Assembly (NCBI GenBank): GCA_018829905.1
Contig: JAHJST010000022.1
Location: 1-39,560 of the forward strand
DNA length: 39,560 nucleotides
Reading direction: 5' to 3'
From: Patescibacteria group bacterium
Lineage (GTDB): Bacteria > Patescibacteriota > Minisyncoccia > RBG-13-40-8-A
The translations under genes were made by a program, and so were the position numbers. The notes beneath the pieces are model-generated. The model saw only the letters and a program-made list of their open reading frames with translations, was not told the DNA's origin and searched no databases. Below, in pieces: positions 32,625 to 39,482 of this stretch; positions within the stretch are counted from its first letter, which is position 1, and each line of letters starts with the position of its first letter.

Positions 32625-33402
32625 AAAATATGTTGTTTTAATTATTACAATAATTATTGTTTTAATTGTTGTTAATTTAATCCCTGGATTTAATAATAAT
32701 CTTGGGAATTTTATTTTTAAAATAACCAGTCCTATTAATGGTTTTTTTATTAAAATAGGAAATGTTTTTTCTGGTTTTTTTACAACATTGTTTTCAATAA
32801 GAGGTTTAGCTATAGAAAACAATGATTTAAGAATTCAAAATATGAAACTAGAAACAGAAATCTCTTCTTTAAAAGAAATTAAAAGAAGAGATGAAGCATT
32901 ATTACAAGCAAAAGAATCATTAAAAGATTTAGTTGAAATAAAACAAGTTGGTATTGTTATTTGGAAAGATATTCAGGAAAATCAAGATTGGATATTAATA
33001 AACAAAGGGAAAGATCATGGATTAGAAAAAGATATGGCTGTTGTTTCTAAGGAAGGATCTTTAGTTGGGAAAATATTTGAAGTTTCTAAAGATTTTTCCA
33101 AAGTAATGTTATTAACAAACAAAGAAAGCGTTATTGCTACTTTATTAGAAAACGGAAGAAATGAAGGTTTAATTAAAAAAGAAAAACAAGGTGGTCTTTT
33201 TATGGACTTTATTCCTAGAAGTGAAAAATTAGAAATAGGAGAAAGAATAATTACTTCTGGTATGGACAATGTTTATCCAAAAGGAATTTTAATTGGAAAA
33301 ATTGAATCTATTGATTTTTCTCAAAATCAATTATTTCAAAGAATTGTTGTTTTTCCTGTTGTAGATTTTAATAAATTAGAAGAAGTATTTATTGTAAAAT
33401 GA
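32605..33402 (+). CDS. mreC: Rod-shape-determining protein MreC
   Basis: 265 residues. N-terminal membrane helix (VVLIITIIIVLIVVNLI), a coiled coil at about residues 70-110 (IENNDLRIQNMKLETEISSL), and two beta domains outside the membrane (ILINKGKDHGLEKDMAVVS, GIIMxx-like IITSGMDNVYPKGILIGKI). It links MreB inside with PBP2 outside. It overlaps mreB2, and a pair of hairpins follows it before mreD, which is unusual within this operon. Confidence 0.93.
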   Translation: MEKFQNRKYVVLIITIIIVLIVVNLIPGFNNNLGNFIFKITSPINGFFIKIGNVFSGFFTTLFSIRGLAIENNDLRIQNMKLETEISSLKEIKRRDEALLQAKESLKDLVEIKQVGIVIWKDIQENQDWILINKGKDHGLEKDMAVVSKEGSLVGKIFEVSKDFSKVMLLTNKESVIATLLENGRNEGLIKKEKQGGLFMDFIPRSEKLEIGERIITSGMDNVYPKGILIGKIESIDFSQNQLFQRIVVFPVVDFNKLEEVFIVK

Positions 33403-33448
33403 TTAAAATGTTTAAACCAAAAACTGAAAAAATTAAAAAACTAGCCAA

Positions 33449-33517
33449 AAGGACTCCCAAAGGAGCCCTTAAGCTATAGAATTTTGATCATTTCTGATCA
33501 ATTCTATTATAGCTTTT
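33449..33517 (+). terminator. Two hairpins between mreC and mreD
   Basis: First, AAGG-a-CTCC-caaa-GGAG-c-CCTT (33449-33470). Second, AGCTATAGAATT-GATCA pairs with TGATCAATTCTATTATAGCT (about 33472-33512), followed by five T. The second looks like a true terminator, so mreD would need its own promoter; TATATT at 33541 fits. A 26-codon basic frame overlaps the mreC stop but is not convincing. Confidence 0.7.
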
Positions 33518-33550
33518 TAAAAATTAGTTTGTCAATAGCTTATATTAAAA

Positions 33551-34015
33551 ATGAAAATTATATACATAATCTTCTTTATTATTATTCTATTATTTCTTCA
33601 AATAGGTATTTTACCCCATTTAAAAATATTAGGGGTTTTTCCTAATTTGATTATCATATCTATTTTAAGTCTAAGTATTTTAAAAGAATGGAAAAAGAAT
33701 TTTGTTTGGATAATTATTGCTGGATTGTTTTTAGATGTTTATTCTTTAAATAATATTATTGGTGTTTCAATAATTTCTTTATTAGGAGCAGGTATTTTAG
33801 TATATTTTTTAAATCAAAATACATTTAAAAAAGCTAATATTCTTTCATTAATTATTACGTTTCTAATAGGAATATTAGCTTTCTATATTCTCTCTTTAAT
33901 TCTCTCTTTAATCTTTTCTTTTTCTTTTACTTTTTCAATTGTTTTGGTTATTTACAATCTAATATTATCCTTGCCTGTTTTTTGGGTAATGAAAAAGGCC
34001 ATTATAATCAAATGA
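33551..34015 (+). CDS. mreD: Rod-shape-determining protein MreD
   Basis: 154 residues, almost entirely hydrophobic with five to six helices (IIYIIFFIIILLFLQIG at the start). Length and position between mreC and the PBP2 gene fit MreD, and WIIIAGLFLDVYS in the second-third helix is like the family's G-x-x-x-D-x-x motif. Sequence identity in MreD is always low, so context carries most weight. It is separated from mreC by terminator hairpins and from PBP2 by a minus-strand gene. Confidence 0.82.
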   Translation: MKIIYIIFFIIILLFLQIGILPHLKILGVFPNLIIISILSLSILKEWKKNFVWIIIAGLFLDVYSLNNIIGVSIISLLGAGILVYFLNQNTFKKANILSLIITFLIGILAFYILSLILSLIFSFSFTFSIVLVIYNLILSLPVFWVMKKAIIIK

Positions 34016-34030
34016 TTATGTGGCCCTTTA
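33994..34030. terminator. Convergent terminator between mreD and the minus-strand small gene
   Basis: GGCCA...ATAATCA pairs with TGATTAT...TGGCC, flanked by AAAAA on the left and a TTTA on the right, so it can serve both strands. It contains the mreD stop codon. Confidence 0.75.
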
Positions 34031-34031
34031 T

Positions 34032-34190
34032 TCATGTCTCTTTTATAAATTTTTCGGGATTTTTTAATATATGTATGATAAACATGATAAATAACCAATA
34101 TCCAATTACGATAGTACCCAAAAAATAAATCCCAACACAAAGAACAATAAGAGATATTCCTATAAAAAGAAAAGAAGTTCTTTTTTTCAT
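34032..34190 (-). CDS. 52-residue membrane protein, strong Shine-Dalgarno
   Basis: On the minus strand GGAGG lies five bases before ATG 34190. The frame has 52 codons with a basic start (MKKRTSF), two hydrophobic helices (FIGISLIVLCVGIYFLG and IGYWLFIMFIIHIL) and a charged tail NPEKFIKET. Its promoter TTGACA-17-TAATAT lies at 34218-34246, overlapping the PBP2 start, and a terminator follows it at 34030. The same layout as the gene at 28918. No family recognised. Confidence 0.72.
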   Translation of the reverse strand: MKKRTSFLFIGISLIVLCVGIYFLGTIVIGYWLFIMFIIHILKNPEKFIKET

Positions 34191-34217
34191 CTTATCCTCC
34201 ATTTGTGAGATAATCTA

Positions 34218-34246
34218 ATATTAGCATATTAATTAATTTATGTCAA
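34218..34246 (-). promoter_or_regulatory. Promoter of the minus-strand small gene, overlapping the PBP2 start
   Basis: Minus strand TTGACA (34246-34241), 17 bases, TAATAT (34223-34218). The -35 covers codons 1-3 of the PBP2 gene. Confidence 0.75.
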
Positions 34247-36075
34247 TAAAATTAAAAGTAAAAAGAAAATTTAAAGAAGATATTGAACCTGAAGAAATCT
34301 TTATGGATTCTAAAAGGTTAAAACAATATTCTGGAAGCGAAAGAGAAAAAATAGAAAAACCAATAGAACAAATAGTTTTAAAGGTTTTTTTTGCTTTTGT
34401 TTTTTTAATCCTTTTTTCTTTGTTTTTAAAAAGTTTTAGTGTTCAAATAATAAAAGGAGAATATTGGAGAAATTTAGCTGATGAAAACAGAATTAGATCT
34501 TATCCAATAAAAGCTTTAAGAGGAATAATTTATGATAAAAATAAAGAGCCATTAGCTATTAATGTTCCCAGATTAGACTTAGTAATTATTCCAGCTGATT
34601 TAAATAAAAGTAGGGAGTATAAGGAAATTTTAGAAAAACTATCTGGATTATTAGATATTGAAAAATCAGAAATAGAAAAAAAGATTTTAGACAATTCTAA
34701 TTTGTCTTATCCAATAATTATTAAAGAAAACATTGAAAGAGAAAAAGCTCTTTTATTAGAATCTGAATTTTCTGAAAATCCATTTGTTTTAATTAGAAAA
34801 GAAAGTCGTAGACAATATGAAACCGGTTTTTCTCATTTATTGGGTTATTTAAATAAAGCAAACGAGCAAGAAACAGATCAAGGATATTTAGTTGATGAAT
34901 ATGTTGGTAGGACTGGTTTAGAACAAGTTTATGAAAGTTTATTAAAAGGAGAAAACGGAGAAGAATTAGTAGAAATAGATAATCTGGGAAGAACCCAAGA
35001 TGTTTTAGCAGCTAAAAATCCTAAACATGGGAAAGATCTAATTTTATCTATAGATGCTGGTTTGCAAAAACAACTTTATTCTGCTTTAAAATCTACTTTA
35101 AATAATTTATCTACTTCTAAAGCTGCTGCAATTGTATTAAATCCTAAGAATGGAAAAATATTAGCATTAGTTAGTTTTCCTGATTTTGATAATACTAATT
35201 TATCAGAAGAAATGTTTATTGATCCAAACCAGCCCTTATTTAATAGAGTTATTAGTGGAACATATGCTCCTGGATCAACAATTAAACCATTAATTGCAGC
35301 TGCTGCCTTACAGGAAAATGTAATTATTAATCAATTAAATTGTCCTGGCCATTTATCTGTTCCTGATAAGTATAATCCTGGAGTATTTTGGACATTTAAT
35401 GATTGGAAGGTTCATGGCACCGTTGATTTAATAAAAGCAATTGCTGAATCTTGTAATGTGTATTTTTATACCCTAGGTGGTGGTAGTGGAGATTTTGAAG
35501 GATTAGGAATAGATAGAATAGCAAAGTATTTGAGATTGTTTAATTTTGGTGAAAAATTAGGAATTATTCTTCCTGGAGAAAGCTCGGGCCTTATTCCTTC
35601 TGCTGAATGGAAGCAAGAAACAAAAAAAGAAGCTTGGTATACTGGCGATACATATAATACATCAATAGGACAAGGAGATGTTTCTGCTACTCCATTACAA
35701 GTAGCTTTTGCTACTGCAGCAATAGCAAACAATGGAATAATATTTCAACCACAACTAGTTGAAAATCAAAAGACAAAAATTATTAGAAAAGGATTTATTG
35801 AAGAAAAACATTTAGAAACAGTTAGAAAAGGTATGCGAGAAGCTGTGATTTCTGGTTCTGCTAGATTTTTATCTGATTTACCAGTACAAGTTGCTGGCAA
35901 AACCGGCACAGCAGAAACATTTAAAGGAAAAGAATATCATGCTTGGTTTACTGGTTTTGCTCCTTATTCTGATCCAGAAATAGTAATAACTATTTTAATT
36001 GAAAACGGAGGCCAAGGAAGTGCTATTTCTGTTCCAGTTGCCAAACAAGTCTTAAATTGGTACTTTTCTCAATAA
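34240..36075 (+). CDS. mrdA: Penicillin-binding protein 2 (cell-elongation transpeptidase)
   Basis: 611 residues, full length. Cytoplasmic tail of about 45 residues with many charges, one membrane helix (VFFAFVFLILFSLFLK), a dimerisation domain with RSYPIKALRGIIYDKN, then the transpeptidase. The active-site Ser is in YAPGSTIKPL (about residue 346, SxxK), the SxN motif is AESCNVYFY (about 402), and KTG is VAGKTGTAET (about 554). It cross-links peptidoglycan during rod growth with MreBCD and usually RodA, which is not in the window. Confidence 0.95.
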   Translation: MSIKLKVKRKFKEDIEPEEIFMDSKRLKQYSGSEREKIEKPIEQIVLKVFFAFVFLILFSLFLKSFSVQIIKGEYWRNLADENRIRSYPIKALRGIIYDKNKEPLAINVPRLDLVIIPADLNKSREYKEILEKLSGLLDIEKSEIEKKILDNSNLSYPIIIKENIEREKALLLESEFSENPFVLIRKESRRQYETGFSHLLGYLNKANEQETDQGYLVDEYVGRTGLEQVYESLLKGENGEELVEIDNLGRTQDVLAAKNPKHGKDLILSIDAGLQKQLYSALKSTLNNLSTSKAAAIVLNPKNGKILALVSFPDFDNTNLSEEMFIDPNQPLFNRVISGTYAPGSTIKPLIAAAALQENVIINQLNCPGHLSVPDKYNPGVFWTFNDWKVHGTVDLIKAIAESCNVYFYTLGGGSGDFEGLGIDRIAKYLRLFNFGEKLGIILPGESSGLIPSAEWKQETKKEAWYTGDTYNTSIGQGDVSATPLQVAFATAAIANNGIIFQPQLVENQKTKIIRKGFIEEKHLETVRKGMREAVISGSARFLSDLPVQVAGKTGTAETFKGKEYHAWFTGFAPYSDPEIVITILIENGGQGSAISVPVAKQVLNWYFSQ

Positions 36076-36079
36076 GCTA

Positions 36080-36158
36080 TTGACATTTGTTTTTTTTTGA
36101 TTAAAATTAATATATTGATGTCATTTGTCTTTTAAGGGCAAATCGACATCTCGTTTTT
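36080..36158 (+). promoter_or_regulatory. greA promoter with a terminator-like hairpin in its leader
   Basis: TTGACA (36080-36085), 16 bases, TAAAAT (36102-36107). The transcript would start near 36114. GATGTCATTTG (36117-36127) then pairs with CAAAT-c-GACATC (36139-36150), and tcgttttt follows, only four bases before the greA ATG. A promoter followed at once by an intrinsic-terminator shape would make short RNAs unless polymerase reads through. Confidence 0.7.
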
Positions 36159-36161
36159 AAA

Positions 36162-36611
36162 ATGAAGTATTTAACTAAAGAAAAATTTAATGAATTAAAG
36201 CAAGAGTTAGAAGACTTGAAGCTTAAAAGAAATGCAATTTCTAATAGAATTCACCAAGCTAAAGAATTGGGTGATCTTTCTGAAAATGCAGAATATACTG
36301 AGGCTAAAGAGGCCCAGGCTTTTAACGAAGGAAGAATACAAGAATTAAAACAAATTATTAGAGATGCTGTATTAATTTTAAAAAAAACAAAATGTGATTC
36401 TGTTGAAGTTGGTTGTAGTATTATTGTAAAAAACAAAGAAGGTAAAAGAGATTTTAGTATTGTTGGCTCAGAAGAAGCTGATCCATTAAATGGTAAGATT
36501 TCTAATGAATCTCCTTTGGGTAAGGCATTTCTTGGAAAAAGGAAAGGAGATGAAATAATGGTACAAACACCAAGAGGCAAGGCGTATTATAAGGTTCTAG
36601 AGATAAAATAG
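36162..36611 (+). CDS. greA: Transcription elongation factor GreA
   Basis: 149 residues. It rescues backtracked RNA polymerase by stimulating cleavage of the nascent RNA. The N-terminal coiled coil holds the tip acidic residues in LGDLSENAEYTEAKEAQ (residues 37-53), the standard catalytic pair region. The C-terminal domain ends with SPLGKAFLGKRKGDEI and a final KVLEIK. Slightly shorter than the common 158 residues. There is no Shine-Dalgarno site, and the leader carries a hairpin. aspS follows after about 110 bases. Confidence 0.96.
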   Translation: MKYLTKEKFNELKQELEDLKLKRNAISNRIHQAKELGDLSENAEYTEAKEAQAFNEGRIQELKQIIRDAVLILKKTKCDSVEVGCSIIVKNKEGKRDFSIVGSEEADPLNGKISNESPLGKAFLGKRKGDEIMVQTPRGKAYYKVLEIK

Positions 36612-36659
36612 ATTTAATATTTTAGTGTAAAAAGGAGGCAAAAGGAAAATGCCCTGTAA

Positions 36660-36687
36660 ATGTTCTATTAATCAATGGAGCGTTTTT
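36660..36687 (+). terminator. Rho-independent terminator between greA and aspS
   Basis: ATGTTCTATT pairs with AATGGAGCGT (ten pairs, three G-U) around AATC, followed by six T. A strong AAGGAGG site at 36632-36638 and an ATG at 36649 precede it, giving a 29-codon frame that runs through the hairpin. Confidence 0.65.
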
Positions 36688-36709
36688 TCTTTTAATTTTC
36701 GTTTTATTC

Positions 36710-36718
36710 TGATATACT
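36710..36718 (+). promoter_or_regulatory. Extended -10 placed exactly for a leaderless aspS mRNA
   Basis: TG-a-TATACT ends at 36718. Seven bases on is 36725, the A of the aspS ATG. Confidence 0.65.
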
Positions 36719-36724
36719 TTAATT

Positions 36725-38074
36725 ATGAAACGTATTAATATATCTGAAACAACTAAATATATTGGTAAAAAAGTAAAAGTATGTGGTTGGGTTCATTCTC
36801 GTAGAGATCATGGAAAAATCACATTTATAGACCTGCGCGATCGTTCAGGATTGCTTCAGGTTGTTTTTATTAAAATAAAAGACGCAGATAAACTAAGAAC
36901 AGAATGGGTTGTTGAAATAGAAGGAATGGTTAATAAAAGACCATCTGGAATGATTAACAAAGAATTAGAAACTGGAACTGTTGAGTTAAAAGTTGAAAAA
37001 CTTAATATTTTAAACGAAGCAGAAACCCCTGTTTTTGAAATAACTGAAGATTCTAAAAAAATTAAAGAAGAGATTAGATTGAAATATAGGTATCTTGATT
37101 TAAGAACCAAAAGAATGAAAAACAATCTTATTCTTCGTCATAAAGTAATTAAAACAATTAGAGACTATTTTGATAAAAAAGAATTTATTGAAATAGAAAC
37201 ACCAATATTAACAAAATCAACTCCAGAAGGAGCTAGAGACTTTCTTGTTCCTTCTAGATTACATGCTGGAGAGTTTTATGCTTTACCACAAGCTCCTCAA
37301 CAATTAAAGCAATTATTAATGGTTTCTGGAATGGAAAAATATTTCCAAATTGCAAGATGCTTTAGAGATGAAGATTTAAGAGGGGATAGACAACCAGAAT
37401 TTACTCAATTGGATGTTGAAATGAGTTTTCCAACACAAGAAGAGATTCTTAAATTAATTGAAGATTTAATGATTCAAATAGCAAAAGATTGTAAAAAGAA
37501 ATTAACATTTAATCCTTTTAAAGTAATGACTTATAATGAGGTTATAAAAAAGCATAAAACTGATTCTCCTGACTTAAGAAAGAATAAAAAAGATCCAAAT
37601 GAATTAGCTTTTGTTTGGATTATTGATTGGCCTTTGTTTGAGTATAATAAAGATGAAAAAACATGGGATCCTTGCCACCATGTATTTACAGCACCAAAAG
37701 GAGAATTAAAAGATCCTAAAAAAATTAAATCTTGGCAACATGATTTAGTATTAAATGGTAATGAAATAGCTGGTGGAAGTATTAGAATACATGATCCAAA
37801 AATTCAAAGAAAGGTATTTGAATTAGTTGGTTTAACAAAAAAACAAATAGATGAGAAATTTGGTCATTTATTAAAAGCATTTCAATATGGAACACCTCCT
37901 CATGGAGGAATAGCTATGGGAATCGATAGATTAATTATGCTTTTAGCTGGAGAAGAAACAATTAGAGAAGTAATTGCTTTTCCTAAAACAGGAGATGGTA
38001 GAGATTTAACAATGGAAGCACCTAGTGAGGTAGAAACAAAACAATTAAAAGAATTACACATTAAAAAAGATTAG
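36725..38074 (+). CDS. aspS: Aspartate--tRNA ligase, bacterial type without GAD insertion
   Basis: 449 residues against about 590 in typical bacteria. The N-terminal OB fold for the anticodon shows VCGWVHSRRDHGKITFIDLR. Class II motif 2 is FRDEDLRGDRQPEFTQLDVE (about 207-226), and motif 3 is GGIAMGIDRLIMLLAG (about 399). Bacterial-type blocks (FYALPQAPQQLKQLLMVSG) exclude the archaeal type. The sequence passes from HKTDSPDLRKNKKD directly to NELAFVWIIDWPLFEY, so the roughly 130-residue GAD domain is absent and only a short linker is left. It activates aspartate for protein synthesis. Confidence 0.95.
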   Translation: MKRINISETTKYIGKKVKVCGWVHSRRDHGKITFIDLRDRSGLLQVVFIKIKDADKLRTEWVVEIEGMVNKRPSGMINKELETGTVELKVEKLNILNEAETPVFEITEDSKKIKEEIRLKYRYLDLRTKRMKNNLILRHKVIKTIRDYFDKKEFIEIETPILTKSTPEGARDFLVPSRLHAGEFYALPQAPQQLKQLLMVSGMEKYFQIARCFRDEDLRGDRQPEFTQLDVEMSFPTQEEILKLIEDLMIQIAKDCKKKLTFNPFKVMTYNEVIKKHKTDSPDLRKNKKDPNELAFVWIIDWPLFEYNKDEKTWDPCHHVFTAPKGELKDPKKIKSWQHDLVLNGNEIAGGSIRIHDPKIQRKVFELVGLTKKQIDEKFGHLLKAFQYGTPPHGGIAMGIDRLIMLLAGEETIREVIAFPKTGDGRDLTMEAPSEVETKQLKELHIKKD

Positions 38075-38118
38075 TTCTTTAAGAACATTTAAATAAAAAA
38101 AATATAAGGAGGATAAAA

Positions 38119-38856
38119 ATGTTAGATTTCAGAGATTCGTTTATTAAGTCTACAAAAGGATTTGGAAGAAGATTTCTTGCTTTCTTGTTTTCTTTTTCAA
38201 TCATTGGTATTGCTATAATAGCAATGATTGTTGTGCCATTAATGAGTACTATAGAAATGCCAACAATTGAGGTTTATAGTGCCTTTCTTGCACCTCCTCC
38301 ACCTCCTCCACCGCCCCCACCTCCTCCTGCTAAAAAAAGAGAAACGGAAAGAAAAAGAACCAGGATTAAGCCGGTTCAAGCCAAGTCAAGCATTGAGCCA
38401 GGACAACTTGTTGCTCCAGTAGAAATACCAGAAGAAATTTCAGATGAGGAGCTTATGGATATTGGAATTGAGGGTGGAATCGAAGGTGGCGTAGAAGGTG
38501 GCGTTGTTGGTGGCGTACTTGGTGGCGTTGTTGGTGGTATACTTGGTGGTGTTGTTGGCGAAATAGAAGCACCTATAAGGGCTATTGGCGAGATTAAGCC
38601 ACCTAGGTTAATTAAGCGAGTAGAACCACTTTATCCAGAGATTGCAAGACAAGCAAGAGTAGAGGGAGTAGTTATCATTGAAGCTACAACAGATATGTAT
38701 GGTAGAGTTCAAACAGTAAAGGTTCTTCGCTCAATTCCATTGTTAGATCAGGTTGCGATTGATGCTGTTCGTCAGTGGGTGTATGAGCCAATGGTTATTA
38801 ACGGGAGACCAAGAGGCGTTGTTTTCACGGTTACTGTGAGATTTAAACTAAAATAA
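38119..38856 (+). CDS. TonB-like energy transducer with poly-Pro and Gly-Val repeats
   Basis: 245 residues, strong GGAGG six bases before the ATG. Short basic N-terminus, one membrane helix (residues 21-41), a run of twelve prolines after SAFLAP (about 58-69), a Lys/Arg stretch, and then a linker of GGV/GGI repeats (about 117-147). The TonB C-terminal domain starts at IKRVEPLYPEIARQARVEG and ends with VVFTVTVRFKLK. TonB passes proton-motive energy to outer-membrane receptors. No exbB, exbD or receptor gene is nearby. Proline codons and base use differ from the AT-rich neighbours, suggesting transfer from a diderm. Confidence 0.9.
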   Translation: MLDFRDSFIKSTKGFGRRFLAFLFSFSIIGIAIIAMIVVPLMSTIEMPTIEVYSAFLAPPPPPPPPPPPPAKKRETERKRTRIKPVQAKSSIEPGQLVAPVEIPEEISDEELMDIGIEGGIEGGVEGGVVGGVLGGVVGGILGGVVGEIEAPIRAIGEIKPPRLIKRVEPLYPEIARQARVEGVVIIEATTDMYGRVQTVKVLRSIPLLDQVAIDAVRQWVYEPMVINGRPRGVVFTVTVRFKLK

Positions 38857-38877
38857 GTCTTTTTATCTCTTTTGTAA

Positions 38878-38911
38878 AGGGCAGGAATTTTTCCTGCCCT
38901 ATTTTATTTTT
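38878..38911 (+). terminator. Rho-independent terminator of the TonB-like gene
   Basis: AGGGCAGGAA-ttt-TTCCTGCCCT, a perfect ten-base stem, followed by a T-rich tract. Confidence 0.9.
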
Positions 38912-38950
38912 CTTGATGAGTTTAATTCCCGTTGGCCAATTCCAAAACCA

Positions 38951-38979
38951 TTGACATTTTAAGATATTTATGATATACT
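38951..38979 (+). promoter_or_regulatory. Strong promoter for the last small gene
   Basis: TTGACA (38951-38956), 17 bases, TATACT (38974-38979), with a TGa extension. The leader would be about 60 bases. Confidence 0.82.
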
Positions 38980-39041
38980 GATAATAGTATAAAACTGTTA
39001 TTGTTATCGGTTTTAAATTTACAGAAAAATAAAGGAGAGGC

Positions 39042-39281
39042 ATGTCTATGAAAGATGAAAGAAGTAAAAAGCTTTTGATTATTAATGGTATCGGAATTGG
39101 TGCGTTTTTGATCGGATACGTGTTTTCCGGCATAAGCGAAATCATTAGCTTTTTGGGCTATGGTTTTTTTGCTGCAATTCTTGCTTTGGACTTGCTCATT
39201 TTAATTTGTGTCGTGTGTGTCGCGATCGCGTTTTTTGTGAATGTGATGTTTAAACGCATCTTTCGCGACAAATCTACATGA
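39042..39281 (+). CDS. Small membrane protein, unknown function
   Basis: 79 residues (77 if ATG 39048 is used; AAAGGAGAGG is nearer to the first). Charged N-terminus MSMKDERSKK, two hydrophobic helices (LLIINGIGIGAFLIGYVF and a longer one around AAILALDLLILICVVCVAIAFF), and a basic tail FKRIFRDK. Strong promoter, strong ribosome site and private terminator make another self-contained unit. No family recognised. Confidence 0.75.
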   Translation: MSMKDERSKKLLIINGIGIGAFLIGYVFSGISEIISFLGYGFFAAILALDLLILICVVCVAIAFFVNVMFKRIFRDKST

Positions 39282-39293
39282 TGCATTTCTTGT

Positions 39294-39330
39294 AAGTGGA
39301 TAGGGTTTTTACTCTATCCACTTTATTTTT
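39294..39330 (+). terminator. Rho-independent terminator of the last small gene
   Basis: AAGTGGATAG and CTATCCACTT pair over ten bases around a ten-base loop, followed by TATTTTT. Confidence 0.9.
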
Positions 39331-39408
39331 AATTATTTACTAAATAGCAGTTCTAATACATTCCAGTCTTCCACCTTTTTAAAAGTCGTTCTTTGAGCAA
39401 TTTTTTAG

Positions 39409-39482
39409 TATAATAAGAGTATATGACAAGTTATCTGTTATTAACTCTTAACTGGAAGCATTTTTACAATAAATCAGTTTGA
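39409..39482 (+). other. Possible leaderless short frame at the window end
   Basis: TATAAT at 39409-39414 predicts a start at 39421, two bases before ATG 39423, which opens only 19 codons to TGA at 39480. It is probably too short to be real on its own. A further extended -10 (TG-a-TACAAT, 39544-39552) stands before an ATG at 39557 where the window ends, so the next gene may begin there. Nothing else is seen in 39331-39560. Confidence 0.3.

Noticed and set aside
33399-33479. 26-codon basic frame overlapping the mreC stop
   Set aside because: Its second half is explained by two adjacent hairpins, and there is no ribosome site.
33952-34140. 62-codon minus-strand frame after mreD
   Set aside because: It overlaps the better-supported minus-strand gene 34032-34190 in another frame and has no ribosome site.
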